A stretch of DNA of 64,000 nucleotides from Pullilachnospira sp963929535 (GTDB lineage Bacteria > Bacillota > Clostridia > Lachnospirales > Lachnospiraceae): NCBI GenBank assembly GCA_963929535.1, contig CAWVIZ010000001.1, positions 124,001 through 188,000 of the forward strand, given 5' to 3'. Shown in pieces: positions 1 to 9,527 of the stretch. Numbering within the stretch: position 1 is the stretch's first letter; each line of letters opens with the position of its first letter. The position numbers were made by a program, and so were the translations under genes. The notes below the pieces were generated by a model, which saw nothing but the letters and a program-made list of their open reading frames with translations, was not told the origin of the DNA and did not search any database.

Positions 1-666
1 CACCAGCCAATCCTGGAGAAACTCTTCTGTGGGATACGGCTTGCCGAACAGATCCTGAAAATCATCATGTTCCATCTGCACTGCCGGCCAGTAAAGATCT
101 CCTCTCTTCAGGGGTTCCTTTACATCACTGTCAAAATCCTTTCCATGCCCCTGGAAAAACCAGTGCTCGATCCGGTGAGACGAGGCACCGATCTCCATGC
201 CCCGCTGCTCCACTTCCAGTTTCAGTTCTCCCAGCACATCCCTCTTGGGTCCCATTTCAAAGGCATTCCAATGGGAAATATCGCTTTTGTACATCTGAAA
301 TCCGTCATGATGCTCGGCCACCGGAACCACATATCTGGCACCCGCTTCCGCAAACAGATCCGCCCAGGCCGCCGGGTCAAATTTCTCCGCCCGGAACATG
401 GGAATAAAATCCTTATAACCAAATTCCTTATGCGGTCCGTATGTTTTCAGATGATGCTCATATTCCCTGCTTCCCTGGATATACATATTTCTGGGATACC
501 ATTCGCTGCCGAAAGCCGGAACCGAATAAGGTCCCCAATGAATAAATATTCCAAATTTGGCATCTTTGTACCAGCTGGGCACCTGATACTGCTGAAGGGA
601 CTCCCAGTTGTCCTTATATCTGCCCTTATCGATTACCTGCTGGATTTTTTCCAGATATTTCTGCAT
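1..666 (-). CDS. Alpha-L-fucosidase, GH29 family (N-terminal part, runs off left edge)
   Basis: Exo-glycosidase that removes terminal alpha-L-fucose from glycans. The 222 visible codons read from an ATG at 666 and remain open at the left edge, so the C-terminal part is missing. The N-terminal region has the typical GH29 stretch KFGIFIHWGPYSVPAF followed by EWYPRNMY, then VPVAEHHDGFQMY, the substrate-pocket histidine region of the family. No signal peptide is visible, suggesting a cytoplasmic enzyme acting on imported oligosaccharides. It is divergent from the AraC regulator at 968, a usual arrangement for a locally controlled sugar gene. The catalytic nucleophile lies beyond or near the edge and was not checked. 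Confidence 0.9.
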   Translation of the reverse strand, partial: MQKYLEKIQQVIDKGRYKDNWESLQQYQVPSWYKDAKFGIFIHWGPYSVPAFGSEWYPRNMYIQGSREYEHHLKTYGPHKEFGYKDFIPMFRAEKFDPAAWADLFAEAGARYVVPVAEHHDGFQMYKSDISHWNAFEMGPKRDVLGELKLEVEQRGMEIGASSHRIEHWFFQGHGKDFDSDVKEPLKRGDLYWPAVQMEHDDFQDLFGKPYPTEEFLQDWLV

Positions 667-967
667 GCTATCTGCCTCCTTCTTGTTTTTCTTTTCCGTT
701 CTCTCCCGGCTGCGTCTGCCTTTTCCTGTCCGCCGGGTTTTGGATCTTTATCCTGCGTTTCCGCCGCTCTCCGGCTTTCTGCAACAGTTCCGCCCTTTCA
801 GTCCCCGGGAAGATATCTCTATTATAGAAAATCCGACGGAAAATAGAATCGAAAAACAGGACAGATTTCTTTCAAATATGTCGTGTTTTCGCATATTTTC
901 TCTTTTACTTTTTCCGGTTTTCTGGTACAGTAACAACAGGAATTACTTTTTAAAAGGAGACGATACC
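667..967. other. Divergent intergenic region between fucosidase and AraC gene
   Basis: No gene is supported here; open frames running through it are out-of-frame noise. On the minus strand a TATAAT -10 hexamer lies at 821-826, but its -35 is poor. An interrupted palindrome, AAATATG at 874-880 and CATATTT at 892-898, could be an activator or repressor site. A good ribosome binding site (AAAAGGAGA) precedes the GTG start at 968. Confidence 0.4.
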
Positions 968-1837
968 GTGATACCCTACCGCCAGCTGAATTTTCCTTTT
1001 TCCATTGAACAGACCTCTTTTTCAGCCTGTAATCTCACCTTCGGCACATTTTCCAGTCCTATGCCGGAGCACAGCCATGGACCGGGCAGCTATGAAATTC
1101 ACTACATTCCCCAGGGACACGGCACCGTACACATCAATGGAAAAGTTTTCGCCGTGTGCCCGGGAACACTGTATGTCACCGGTCCGGGCGTAGTCCACAG
1201 TCAGTATCCCGATCTGGAGGATCCCATGCAGGAATACTGTATCTATCTGCAGGCACACCTTTTTGCCGCAAAAAAATCCCGGGAAAGTAATCAGCCTTCC
1301 CGGTATCTCTCACGTTTTCTCTCCACATACTTCTGGCTGGGTCAGGACACCCAGGAGGTAGGCATTCTATTTCAGAAAATCTTTTATGAACTGCGCCATC
1401 GCTTCAGCGGCTACACCGTACAGGTGGAAGCGCTTCTGAAACAAATGGTTGTGGCTCTGGTGCGCAACTATGAACAGTGCAGAGAAGACGAAACGCAGTT
1501 TCAGGAAAAAACCCCTGACGCCCATATGGCTCTGATAGCTGAAGAATGCTTCCTCTACGAATATGCCTCCCTGACACTTTCGGATCTGGCCTCCCGTATC
1601 GGCTTAAGTCCCCGGCAGACGGAACGATTCTTAAAGAGGCAGTACGGAAAGACCTTCCTGCAGATGCGTTCTCAGGCCCGCATGGCCGCAGCAGCTTCCT
1701 TCCTTTCGGATTCCGATCTGTCCGTCTTGCGGATCTCAGAAATGCTGGGCTACTCCCAGGCGGAACATTTTTCTCATGCCTTTCGCAGATACTACGGCAT
1801 CAGCGCCCGGGAATACAGAAAACAGCATCGGCAATAA
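968..1837 (+). CDS. AraC family transcriptional regulator
   Basis: Predicted sugar-responsive DNA-binding regulator of 289 residues. The N-terminal half carries the cupin-like sensor (MPEHSHGPGSYEIHYIPQGHG, a typical His-containing AraC arm and pocket). The C-terminal 100 residues hold two helix-turn-helix motifs, LTLSDLASRIGLSPRQTERFL and VLRISEMLGYSQAEHFSHAF, ending in the family signature RRYYGISAREYR. The frame stays open far upstream, but the GTG at 968 has AAAAGGAGA just before it and the sensor domain begins there, so that start was chosen. It is divergent from the GH29 gene and probably controls it. Confidence 0.88.
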   Translation: MIPYRQLNFPFSIEQTSFSACNLTFGTFSSPMPEHSHGPGSYEIHYIPQGHGTVHINGKVFAVCPGTLYVTGPGVVHSQYPDLEDPMQEYCIYLQAHLFAAKKSRESNQPSRYLSRFLSTYFWLGQDTQEVGILFQKIFYELRHRFSGYTVQVEALLKQMVVALVRNYEQCREDETQFQEKTPDAHMALIAEECFLYEYASLTLSDLASRIGLSPRQTERFLKRQYGKTFLQMRSQARMAAAASFLSDSDLSVLRISEMLGYSQAEHFSHAFRRYYGISAREYRKQHRQ

Positions 1838-1869
1838 GCGGATAGGAAACATTGCATGACCATCACCAG

Positions 1870-2875
1870 CTACCTCCAGGCGGCCACGGAATCCCGGCAG
1901 ATGAACTCCGGCTTTAAGCGAAGCTTTCTGGGAAAGTCCTGATAGTCGCTGTCCATGCGGCGCAGCAGGATCTCACAGGCCCGGTCTGCCATTTCCACCA
2001 AGGGCTGCCGAACTGTGGTAAGCTTGGGTCTGACCATTACTGAAAGTTCAAAATCATCAAAAGATACCACCGACAATTCCTGAGGAATCCTGATATCCAG
2101 CCGATGGACAGCGGCCATGGCTCCCAGACACATCTCATAATTGGTGACAAAGACGGCTGTTGGCCGTACTTCCAGTTCCCACAGACGGCAGATTCCTTCA
2201 TAGCCTGCCTTGTAGGTAAAATCCCCCTGCACCAGATAATCGCTGCACACCGGAAGTTCATAATCCTCATGTACCCGCAGATAGCCTCGCATCCTTTCTC
2301 TGGCTGTCAGCTGATACTCCGGTCCCTGAATCACGGCAATCTTACGATGGCCTGATTTCACCAGATGCTCCACCAGTTCATAGGCGCCCCCGGCACAGTC
2401 CACCTGCACGCAATCCACATCTCCAAGGCCGAAACTTTCCTCCAGCACTACTACCGGTATTTTCTGTTCCCTGGCCTTTTCCAGATAATCCACATCTGTT
2501 CTCACCGGATCGATGATCAGACCGTCCACACCTTTGTCCACCAGATAATCCACGTACTTTTTCGCCAGCTCTCCCCGGTCATCATGACTGGCAAAAGACA
2601 GCGCGTACCCCTTTTCTCTCAGAGATTTCTCTATCTCACTGACTATCCCTGCCGCATGGGGATTTCGTATAACTCCCGTAATCACCCCCACCACGTAGGA
2701 CCGGGAGGTCCGCAGTCCTCTGGCGGCACTGTTGGGGGAATATCCCAGCTTCTCGATGGCTTTTTCGATCAGTATACGGTTTTTTTTCCCTCACGCTGCC
2801 GCCATTCATATACTTGGAAATTGTGGAAATTGCCAGATTCGTCTCCCTGGCCACATCCTTAATGGTTACCGCCAC
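1870..2875 (-). pseudogene. LacI family regulator with a frameshift in an A8 run
   Basis: LacI-type repressor: helix-turn-helix at the N terminus (MAVTIKDVARETNLAISTIS, KYMNGG) followed by a periplasmic-binding-protein-like sensor (VVGVITGVIRNPHAAG onward). The start is a GTG at 2875 behind a GGGGGAAG site. The two halves lie in different frames. The shift maps to eight consecutive T on the plus strand (2780-2787; A8 in the gene). With seven A the protein reads VREKNRILIEKAIEKLGYS, which is standard for the family. It could be a true pseudogene, slippage-tolerant expression or a base-call error in the homopolymer. The neighbouring GH51 gene is the obvious candidate target. Confidence 0.85.
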
Positions 2876-2880
2876 TTCCG

Positions 2881-3348
2881 ATCTTCCCCCTTATCATATC
2901 AGCATAACATTTAACTGACATTTATTATAGCAGAACTGCTGATTTTTCCGCGGGTCTTTGACAGTTGAAAATATTAGAAACATCTTGTAGCCCGCATAAA
3001 ACCTACACTTTTTCTGTCAAGTAATTTGTTTTGCTTTATGGTAATGTCATAGTATATTGAAAATTTATTCATTGTGAGTTATTCTTTTCTTGGTTTCAAA
3101 TTCATCATCTGATAATTGTCAAAAACCTTACAATATCAGCATTTCACAAAAATCTGTCTGCTTGAAAAACATTACTATATAATAAAACTTAGAAGCAAAC
3201 TGCCGTAAAGCCTATAGATAGTGCATTTACAGCAGTTTTTTATTTTCCCAACTGTCAAAGATGGGATTATCCTATAATTTCTTTAAATTGTCAATCGGTA
3301 TTTGGGAGATTTTATGCGTAACGTTTTATTTTAAGCGGTCAGATACAT
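2881..3348. other. A+T-rich intergenic region upstream of the LacI gene
   Basis: No coding sequence is supported. The stretch is clearly richer in A and T than its surroundings and contains a TTGACA at 2958, for which no convincing -10 was found, and a hairpin at 3198-3240 (listed separately). It lies between the 5' end of the LacI gene and the 3' end of the arabinofuranosidase gene. Confidence 0.4.
3198..3240 (+). terminator. Hairpin with T-tract, terminator-like
   Basis: AAACTGCCGTAAA pairs with TTTACAGCAGTTT (one mismatch) and is followed on the plus strand by TTTTTTATTTT. The stronger T-tract is on the plus strand, where no upstream gene is known. It could instead end the arabinofuranosidase transcript on the minus strand, where the tail is weaker. 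Confidence 0.5.
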
Positions 3349-4854
3349 CTACAGGTTCTTCCCCATCCGTATCATATGCCAGCTATGCTTCCCCAGCACC
3401 GCCGTCAGTTTTCCATCCGCAAGCTCTGCACCCTTTCCTGCCACGGGGGCCACCTCATCCGGATGCTCCTCTGTATTCACCGCTTTCATATCCTCATGGG
3501 TCAGCACCTGATGTTCCAGGATCCGGTATCCGGCAAACTGCCGCAGGTCACAGCCAAGCTCCAGGTCCTCCTCCAGACTCTTATTCACCGCGAACAGGGT
3601 CAGTTCCTCCTGTTCCTGGTTCCACACCAGCACAGAATCCAGATAAGAAGCCTCTCCATAGGTTTTGCTTTCATATACCGGAGCCTTCACCACAGTATGC
3701 AGAACGGTTCCTCTCCCATACCGGCTGGTATACATAAAGGGATAGAAAATAGTCTGCCGCCAGGCGCCGGTATCTGAAGTCATAATGGGAGCAATGACAT
3801 TCACCAGCTGGGCCAGACAGGCGATCTTCACCCTGTCAGCGTGACGCAGCAGGGTGATCAGCATGCTTCCCACCAGAAGCGCATCCTCAAAATTGTAGAT
3901 ATCCTCCAGCTGATGGGGCGCCTTCACCCATTTGGGCAGTTTTTCATCCGCCTCATTGGAATGATACCACACATTCCACTCGTCAAAAGAGAGATTGATC
4001 TGTTTTTTCATTCTCTTTTTGGCCTTCACACAGTCGCAGATGGAGATCACGGAAGAAATAAATTCATCCATTCCCACACTGCTGGCCAGAAAATCCGGAG
4101 TATCATCGTCCCGGTTTCCGTAATACTGATGCAGAGACAGATAGTCCACCTGATCATAACAGATATCCAGCACCGTCTCTTCCCAGGTTCCAAAGGTGTC
4201 CATCTGCAGGCTGGAGCTTCCGCAGGCCACCGTCTCAATGGACGGATCCAGCATCTTCATCAGCCGTCCGGTTTCCTGGGCTGCCCTGCCGTACTCAGCC
4301 GCGGTCTTATGTCCCATCTGCCAGGGACCGTCCATCTCGTTCCCCATACACCAGAGTTTGATGTTGTGGGGCTTTTCATATCCGTGCTTTCTCCTCAGGT
4401 CGCTGTAATAGGTACCTCCCTCAAAGTTGCAGTATTCCAGGATGTTTTTCGCGTCCTCCGGCCCTCTGGTTCCCAGGTTCACCGCCATCATCACCTCCGA
4501 GTCCGCCTTCCTGGCCCAGGAGGCGAATTCATTCAGGCCGAACTCATTGGTCTCGATCACCTGCCATGCCAGATCCACCTTGGCCGGGCGCTGATCCTTC
4601 GGACCTACTCCGTCCTCCCAGTGATAACCGGACACAAAGTTTCCTCCCGGATACCGCACCACCGGAACGCGCAGCTGCCGTACCAGCTCCAGTACGTCCT
4701 TTCTCATCCCCTCTTCATCGGCAAACCTGCTGTCCGGCTGATAAATCCCTTCATATACAGCCCTTCCCAGATGTTCAATAAAGGATCCGAAAATCCTTTT
4801 GTCCACGTCCCCCACCAGAAAATGCTGATCCACGATCACTTCCGCTTTTTTCAT
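3349..4854 (-). CDS. abfA: Alpha-N-arabinofuranosidase, GH51
   Basis: Cytoplasmic retaining exo-enzyme that releases L-arabinose from arabino-oligosaccharides, 501 residues, normal for the family. Glu173 in the motif GNEMDG fits the acid/base and Glu292 in SFDEWNVW the nucleophile. No signal peptide is present. An in-frame start 66 bases upstream exists, but the ATG at 4854 follows AGGAGGATTTCCA and the family N terminus (MKKAEVIVDQ) begins there. It is divergent from the AraC gene at 5001, which probably controls it, and a broken LacI gene lies downstream. Confidence 0.93.
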   Translation of the reverse strand: MKKAEVIVDQHFLVGDVDKRIFGSFIEHLGRAVYEGIYQPDSRFADEEGMRKDVLELVRQLRVPVVRYPGGNFVSGYHWEDGVGPKDQRPAKVDLAWQVIETNEFGLNEFASWARKADSEVMMAVNLGTRGPEDAKNILEYCNFEGGTYYSDLRRKHGYEKPHNIKLWCMGNEMDGPWQMGHKTAAEYGRAAQETGRLMKMLDPSIETVACGSSSLQMDTFGTWEETVLDICYDQVDYLSLHQYYGNRDDDTPDFLASSVGMDEFISSVISICDCVKAKKRMKKQINLSFDEWNVWYHSNEADEKLPKWVKAPHQLEDIYNFEDALLVGSMLITLLRHADRVKIACLAQLVNVIAPIMTSDTGAWRQTIFYPFMYTSRYGRGTVLHTVVKAPVYESKTYGEASYLDSVLVWNQEQEELTLFAVNKSLEEDLELGCDLRQFAGYRILEHQVLTHEDMKAVNTEEHPDEVAPVAGKGAELADGKLTAVLGKHSWHMIRMGKNL

Positions 4855-5000
4855 TGGAAATCCTCCTGTTCTCTTATCTTTGATGCCCCTATTGTATCTC
4901 TGTTTCCCTTTCCCTTCCATTTCTTTTCCTCCGAAAAACTTGACTTTTTCTCCGGTCTTTGCTACCGTTTCTGTAAACCCATCAGAAAGGGAGATCTTAC

Positions 5001-5789
5001 ATGTTCCAGATCCATTACTGTGAATTCAACCGTTCCAATACCGACTGCGACCGGATCTACCGGCCGGGTGGAAGCGGGGACTATCTTTTTCTTCTGCTGA
5101 AAACTCCCATGAGATTCCGCCTGAACGGAAAGCTGCTGGTTTCCCGGGAGAATGCCTGCATCCTGTACACTCCCGGCGTCTGCCAGGATTACCAGGCTGT
5201 CCGGAAGTTCCGGAACAGCTATATGCATTTTTCCACAGATCTCCATCTGGAGGAAACGTACCGGATTCCGGCAAACCAGCTCTTCTATCCCCAAAATGTT
5301 TCCGGCCTGGACGATCTGCTGGGAGAGATCCAGCGGGAATATCTGGCCAAGGAAACCTATTACCAGGAACGGATCCGTCTGCTCACGGAAAACCTGTTCC
5401 TGCTTGCGGCCCGGCAGCTTCAGTCCCCCGCCTCCGCGCTGTCTCAGGACGCCACTCTGCTCCAGTCCTTCCAGGCGCTGCGCCTGGAAATGTTAAGCTC
5501 CTGTCAGGAAGACTGGCCAGCCAGCCGCCTGTGTGCCCGCAGCAATATGGGAAAGAGTCAGTTCTACCGCTATTACCGGATGTTTTTTCAGACTACCCCC
5601 AAGGAGGATCTGCTGACGGCACGAATGGACAGGGCAAGAACCCTTCTTACCAACCGGGCCCTCCAGATCCAGCAGGTCTCCAGACTGTGCGGTTTTCCTT
5701 CCGTCCAGCACTTTACCCGTTATTTCCGATCCCGGTTCGGCTGCTCTCCCCGGGAATTTCAGGAGCATCAGTCCTTCCTCCCACTGTAG
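5001..5789 (+). CDS. AraC family transcriptional regulator
   Basis: Regulator of 262 residues with an N-terminal cupin-like sensor (RPGGSGDYLFLLLKTPMRF) and a C-terminal double helix-turn-helix (ASRLCARSNMGKSQFYRYYR; LQIQQVSRLCGFPSVQHFTR), ending YFRSRFGCSPREF. The ATG follows AAGGGAGATCTTAC. It is divergent from the GH51 arabinofuranosidase, with about 145 bp between the starts, so it is a likely activator of arabinoside use. The ligand is inferred from context only. Confidence 0.88.
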   Translation: MFQIHYCEFNRSNTDCDRIYRPGGSGDYLFLLLKTPMRFRLNGKLLVSRENACILYTPGVCQDYQAVRKFRNSYMHFSTDLHLEETYRIPANQLFYPQNVSGLDDLLGEIQREYLAKETYYQERIRLLTENLFLLAARQLQSPASALSQDATLLQSFQALRLEMLSSCQEDWPASRLCARSNMGKSQFYRYYRMFFQTTPKEDLLTARMDRARTLLTNRALQIQQVSRLCGFPSVQHFTRYFRSRFGCSPREFQEHQSFLPL

Positions 5790-5903
5790 TCCCCAAAACA
5801 ATTCCTCATTTCGGTTTTGCCGAAACATACGCGTCTGCCTTTGGGGTTACCGTACTGAAATGCTGAACTGTCACAATTAATTGAAAAAATATGTAAATTT
5901 CTC

Positions 5904-5932
5904 TTGACTTTTCCTTTTACCTTTGGTATAGT
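5904..5932 (+). promoter_or_regulatory. Promoter of tRNA-Thr
   Basis: TTGACT (5904-5909) and TATAGT (5927-5932) are separated by 17 bases, a near-consensus sigma-A promoter. It lies about 48 bases upstream of the tRNA. Confidence 0.75.
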
Positions 5933-5979
5933 ATCTAACTGTAGCGAGCAGATAACAAATCAACAAAAACTGTTCGTGT

Positions 5980-6052
5980 GCTGCCTTGGCTCAGTTGGTA
6001 GAGCGTCGCCTTGGTAAGGCGGAGGTCGGCGGTTCAAATCCGCTAGGCAGCT
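5980..6052 (+). tRNA. tRNA-Thr (anticodon GGT)
   Basis: A 73-base cloverleaf: acceptor GCTGCCT pairs with AGGCAGC, the D arm is GCTC-AGTTGGTA-GAGC, the anticodon loop TTGGTAA gives GGT, and the T arm contains GGTTCAAAT. CCA is not encoded. The discriminator base is T. Confidence 0.95.
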
Positions 6053-6058
6053 CTTAAG

Positions 6059-6086
6059 ACTCCTGCATTCTGCAGGAGTTTTTTTG
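6059..6086 (+). terminator. Rho-independent terminator after tRNA-Thr
   Basis: ACTCCTGCA and TGCAGGAGT form a perfect 9-bp stem with a three-base loop, followed by seven T. Confidence 0.9.
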
Positions 6087-6126
6087 TTCCTGTCGTTTAT
6101 CATCTGCATTACAAAGGAGTAACGTT

Positions 6127-7473
6127 ATGGACAAAGATTACCTGATTCACAAAAAACCTCTGGCTGCGCTTCTTATTTTTGCCCTTCCCATTATTATCGG
6201 CAACTTTTTCCAGCAGACGTACACAATGGCGGATTCTGCCATTGTAGGCCGTTTTGTGGGGGAACAGGCTCTGGCAGCTGTGGGGGCCTCCTATTCCCTT
6301 ACCAACATTTTTATCTGTGTGGCCATCGGAGGGGGCATGGGTGCTTCGGTTATCGTGAGCCGGTATTTCGGAGGAAAAGCCTATGGAAAAATGAAAACCG
6401 CCATTTACACCGCCTGCCTGTCCTTTCTGGCAGTCAGTATCCTGCTGGGCAGCGTGGGACTGCTCTTTAGCAAAAAGATCCTGGTCCTGCTGAATACCCC
6501 GGCGGATGTGCTGGACCTGGCGGCAGAGTATCTGAACATCTACTTTTACGGCCTTCCGTTTCTGTTCATGTACAATGTCTTTTCCTCCATGTTCAACGCA
6601 CTGGGGAAATCCAGGATCCCTCTGTTTTTCCTGATCTTTTCCTCGCTGTTCAATATCGTTCTGGATCTGATCCTGGTTACCCGCTTCGGTATGGGGGTGG
6701 CCGGTGTGGCCTGGGCCACCTGGATCGCCCAGGGAATCTCCGCCGTCTTTTCTTTTCTCGTCCTGATCCGGGAGCTGAAAAAAATTGACAGTCAAAAGGA
6801 AAAAATTTACGATCTGCCGGAGCTGTGGAAGATGACAAAGATCGCTCTTCCCTCCATCCTGCAGCAGTCCACAGTCTCCATCGGCATGATGCTGGTACAG
6901 TCGGTGGTAAACAGCTTCGGCTCGGAAGCCCTGGCCGGATTTTCCGCAGCCATGCGGGTGGAATCCCTGTGCATCGTACCCATGACAGGGATCGGCAACG
7001 CCCTCTCCTCCTACACCTCCCAGAATCTGGGAGCCCGCCGGCAGGACCGGGTGGTAAAAGGTTATCATACGGCGGTGGGCTTTGTGATCGCCTGCGGCGC
7101 TGTTCTGTGCCTGATCCTTCAGCTTTTCCACCAGGAGATCATCGCTTTCTTTCTGGGTTCTGAAGGCACAGCCGCTGCCATTGCCACCGGACAGGGATAT
7201 CTTCGCTTTGTGGGATGGTTCTACTGCCTGATCGGTTTCAAGCTCACCTCGGACGCTCTCCTGCGGGGCGCCGGAGACATGAAAATGTTCACTGTGGCAA
7301 ATATGGTCAACCTCTTTCTCCGGGTATCCGTAGCCGTTCTTCTGGCTCCCCGTTTCGGTATCGCCATGGTATGGTACGCCGTTCCCCTGGGATGGCTGGC
7401 CAACTGGCTGATCTCTTTTCTGGAATACCGGACCGGTAAGTGGAAAACCATCCGTCTGGAAACCAACAGCTGA
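6127..7473 (+). CDS. MATE family efflux transporter
   Basis: Integral membrane exporter of 448 residues, the usual length for a 12-helix MATE protein that pumps drugs or metabolites out using a sodium or proton gradient. Hydrophobic helices cover the whole chain. Family landmarks are the start LLIFALPIIIGNFFQQTYTMADSAIVGRF and, in the second half, SILQQSTVSIGMMLVQ with a FSAAMRVESL segment, the internal repeat. The ATG follows AAAGGAGTAACGTT. It is a single gene closed by a strong shared terminator. The substrate cannot be told from sequence. Confidence 0.92.
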   Translation: MDKDYLIHKKPLAALLIFALPIIIGNFFQQTYTMADSAIVGRFVGEQALAAVGASYSLTNIFICVAIGGGMGASVIVSRYFGGKAYGKMKTAIYTACLSFLAVSILLGSVGLLFSKKILVLLNTPADVLDLAAEYLNIYFYGLPFLFMYNVFSSMFNALGKSRIPLFFLIFSSLFNIVLDLILVTRFGMGVAGVAWATWIAQGISAVFSFLVLIRELKKIDSQKEKIYDLPELWKMTKIALPSILQQSTVSIGMMLVQSVVNSFGSEALAGFSAAMRVESLCIVPMTGIGNALSSYTSQNLGARRQDRVVKGYHTAVGFVIACGAVLCLILQLFHQEIIAFFLGSEGTAAAIATGQGYLRFVGWFYCLIGFKLTSDALLRGAGDMKMFTVANMVNLFLRVSVAVLLAPRFGIAMVWYAVPLGWLANWLISFLEYRTGKWKTIRLETNS

Positions 7474-7542
7474 CATCCGGTCTCTCAACCAGCGTTACAC
7501 GTAACGGGACAGGCGCAGGCCAGCCTGTGACCGGTAAGCATA

Positions 7543-7593
7543 AGAAAAGCCCGGAAGGCATCGGATTTCTCCGTGTGCCCTCCGGGCTTTTCT
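7543..7593. terminator. Bidirectional terminator between MATE and ABC genes
   Basis: AGAAAAGCCCGGA pairs with TCCGGGCTTTTCT, so A and T tracts flank a long G+C stem on both strands. It suits the converging MATE gene (plus) and ABC gene (minus). Confidence 0.85.
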
Positions 7594-7634
7594 CATGTTC
7601 CGGATCCGTTTTCTTCCTGGCCCGGCTTTCTCTC

Positions 7635-9527
7635 TTATGACAGCTCCAGCTTTCCTGTGTAAAGCTGATGATAGGTTCCTTTCAGTGCCAGCAGCTCTTC
7701 ATGGGTTCCTCTCTCGATGATCCTTCCATGCTCCAGAACCATAATGGCGTCACTGTTCCGGATAGTAGACAGCCGGTGCGCAATCACAAACACCGTACGT
7801 CCCTTCATCAGATTATCCATTCCCTGCTGCACGATCTTCTCGGTACGGGTGTCGATACTGGAAGTTGCCTCATCCAGGATCAGTACCGGCGGATCCGCTA
7901 TGGCGGCTCTGGCAATGGATAAAAGCTGTCTCTGTCCCTGGGACAATTCTTCTCCATCGCTGGTCAGTACGGTATCATATCCCTTGGGAAGCATCCGGAT
8001 AAACTGATCCGCATGGGCCAGTCTCGCAGCCGCATAAACCTCCTCATCCGTGGCATCCAGCTTCCCGTAACGGATATTCTCCATAATGGTTCCCGTAAAC
8101 AGATGCGTATCCTGGAGAACGATCCCCAGGGAATGGCGAAGATCCGCTTTCCTGATCTTATTGATATTGATCCCGTCGTAACGGATCTTTCCGTCCTGTA
8201 CGTCATAAAAACGGTTGATCAGGTTGGTAATGGTGGTCTTTCCCGCTCCGGTGGAGCCTACAAAGGCCAGCTTCTGGCCGGGCTTGGCATAGAGGGTCAG
8301 ATCATGCAGCACCATATGATCCTCCGTATAGCCGAAGGACATATCAAAGAAACGAACATCTCCCTTCAGCTCCGTATAGGTAACAGAACCGTCCGCCTGA
8401 TGCGGATGCTTCCATGCCCATACTCCGGTACGCTCCTTACATTCTGTCAGACTTCCGTCCGCATTTTTCTTTGCGTTTACCAGGGTCACATAGCCGTCAT
8501 CCACCTCCGGCTCCTCATCTATCATATGGAAAATCCGCTCCGCACCGGCAAGCGCCATAATAATGGAGTTAAACTGCTGGGCGATCTGCATAAAGGGCTG
8601 GGTAAAGCTTCTGGTAAACTGCAGATAGGAAGCCATAACCCCCAGCGTAATGCCGCCCACTCCCAGTACGGAAAGCACACCGCCGAATACGGCAGTAAGC
8701 ACAAACTGAAGATTTCCCATATTTCCGATGATCGGCCCCATCATACTGGCAAAGGTGTGGGCAGAGGAGGCGCTCTCAAAAAGGCGCTCATTCAGCCTGT
8801 CAAAGCCTTCCTCTGTCTTTTTCTCATGGTTGAACACCTTGATGACTCTCTGGCCGTTCATATGTTCTTCCACATATCCTGTCACATTCGCCAGATCGAT
8901 CTGCTGGCGGATAAAGAATTTTCCGCTGTTCCCCCCGATAAATCTGGCCACCACGATCATCAGAAGGATCACCAGTACTGCCAGCACAGTCAGCGCCGGA
9001 CTCAGCACCAGCATGGAAACAAAAGTCACCACGATGGTAAAGCTGGACATCAGCACCTGGGGAATGGACTGGTTGATCATCTGTCTCAGAGTATCCGTAT
9101 CGTTGGTATAAAGGCTCATGATGGAGCCATTGGTATTCTGGTCGAAATACCGGATGGGTAGAGTCTGCATATGCTCAAACATCTCATCTCTCACCGTTTT
9201 CAGCACTCCCTGTCCGATCACCACCATCATCCTGTTGTATACGAAGCTGGCGATCACACCCAGGATAAAGATACATGCCAGAACTGCCATGGCCTTATAC
9301 AGCTCAGAAAAATTCGGATCCGTCTTTCCCACCAGCGGCAGGATAAAGTCATCCAGCAGAAAACGCAGGGACAGAGACACCGAGATGGAAGAGATCGATG
9401 TCATCAGGATACAGAGCAGTACGATGATAAACTGCACCTTATAAGGTCCTGTCACGTACTTTAAAAGACGTGACGCCGTTTTCAGAGTACCGGCAGTAAC
9501 CCCCGGATTTCCCTTTTTCTTACTCAT
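7635..9527 (-). CDS. ABC exporter half-transporter, second subunit (permease-ATPase)
   Basis: Fused six-helix membrane domain and ATPase, 630 residues, partner of the gene just upstream; such pairs form heterodimeric multidrug or lipid exporters. The ATPase has Walker A GSTGAGKTT, Walker B VLILDEATSS with the catalytic Glu, and the H-loop FVIAHRLST. Its signature is LSQGQ instead of LSGGQ, as expected for the subunit that completes the degenerate site of a heterodimer. About 35 residues between the membrane and ATPase domains (around NAKKNADGSLTECKERTGVW) look inserted. The ATG at 9527 follows AAAGGAGGTGGAGAGG and overlaps the upstream stop by a few bases, so the two genes are translationally coupled. 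Confidence 0.92.
   Translation of the reverse strand: MSKKKGNPGVTAGTLKTASRLLKYVTGPYKVQFIIVLLCILMTSISSISVSLSLRFLLDDFILPLVGKTDPNFSELYKAMAVLACIFILGVIASFVYNRMMVVIGQGVLKTVRDEMFEHMQTLPIRYFDQNTNGSIMSLYTNDTDTLRQMINQSIPQVLMSSFTIVVTFVSMLVLSPALTVLAVLVILLMIVVARFIGGNSGKFFIRQQIDLANVTGYVEEHMNGQRVIKVFNHEKKTEEGFDRLNERLFESASSAHTFASMMGPIIGNMGNLQFVLTAVFGGVLSVLGVGGITLGVMASYLQFTRSFTQPFMQIAQQFNSIIMALAGAERIFHMIDEEPEVDDGYVTLVNAKKNADGSLTECKERTGVWAWKHPHQADGSVTYTELKGDVRFFDMSFGYTEDHMVLHDLTLYAKPGQKLAFVGSTGAGKTTITNLINRFYDVQDGKIRYDGININKIRKADLRHSLGIVLQDTHLFTGTIMENIRYGKLDATDEEVYAAARLAHADQFIRMLPKGYDTVLTSDGEELSQGQRQLLSIARAAIADPPVLILDEATSSIDTRTEKIVQQGMDNLMKGRTVFVIAHRLSTIRNSDAIMVLEHGRIIERGTHEELLALKGTYHQLYTGKLELS

Noticed and set aside
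67..846. 259-codon plus-strand frame at the left edge
   Set aside because: Antisense to the GH29 gene and extending into the intergenic region without protein-like composition.
5865..5880. Family B fragment near tRNA-Thr (GCTGAACTGTCAC)
   Set aside because: Only about 12 bases match, too short to separate from chance.
6109..7488. Long minus-strand open frame opposite the MATE gene
   Set aside because: It is antisense to a clear 12-helix transporter, rich in Gln, Gly and His, with no ribosome binding site or family resemblance.
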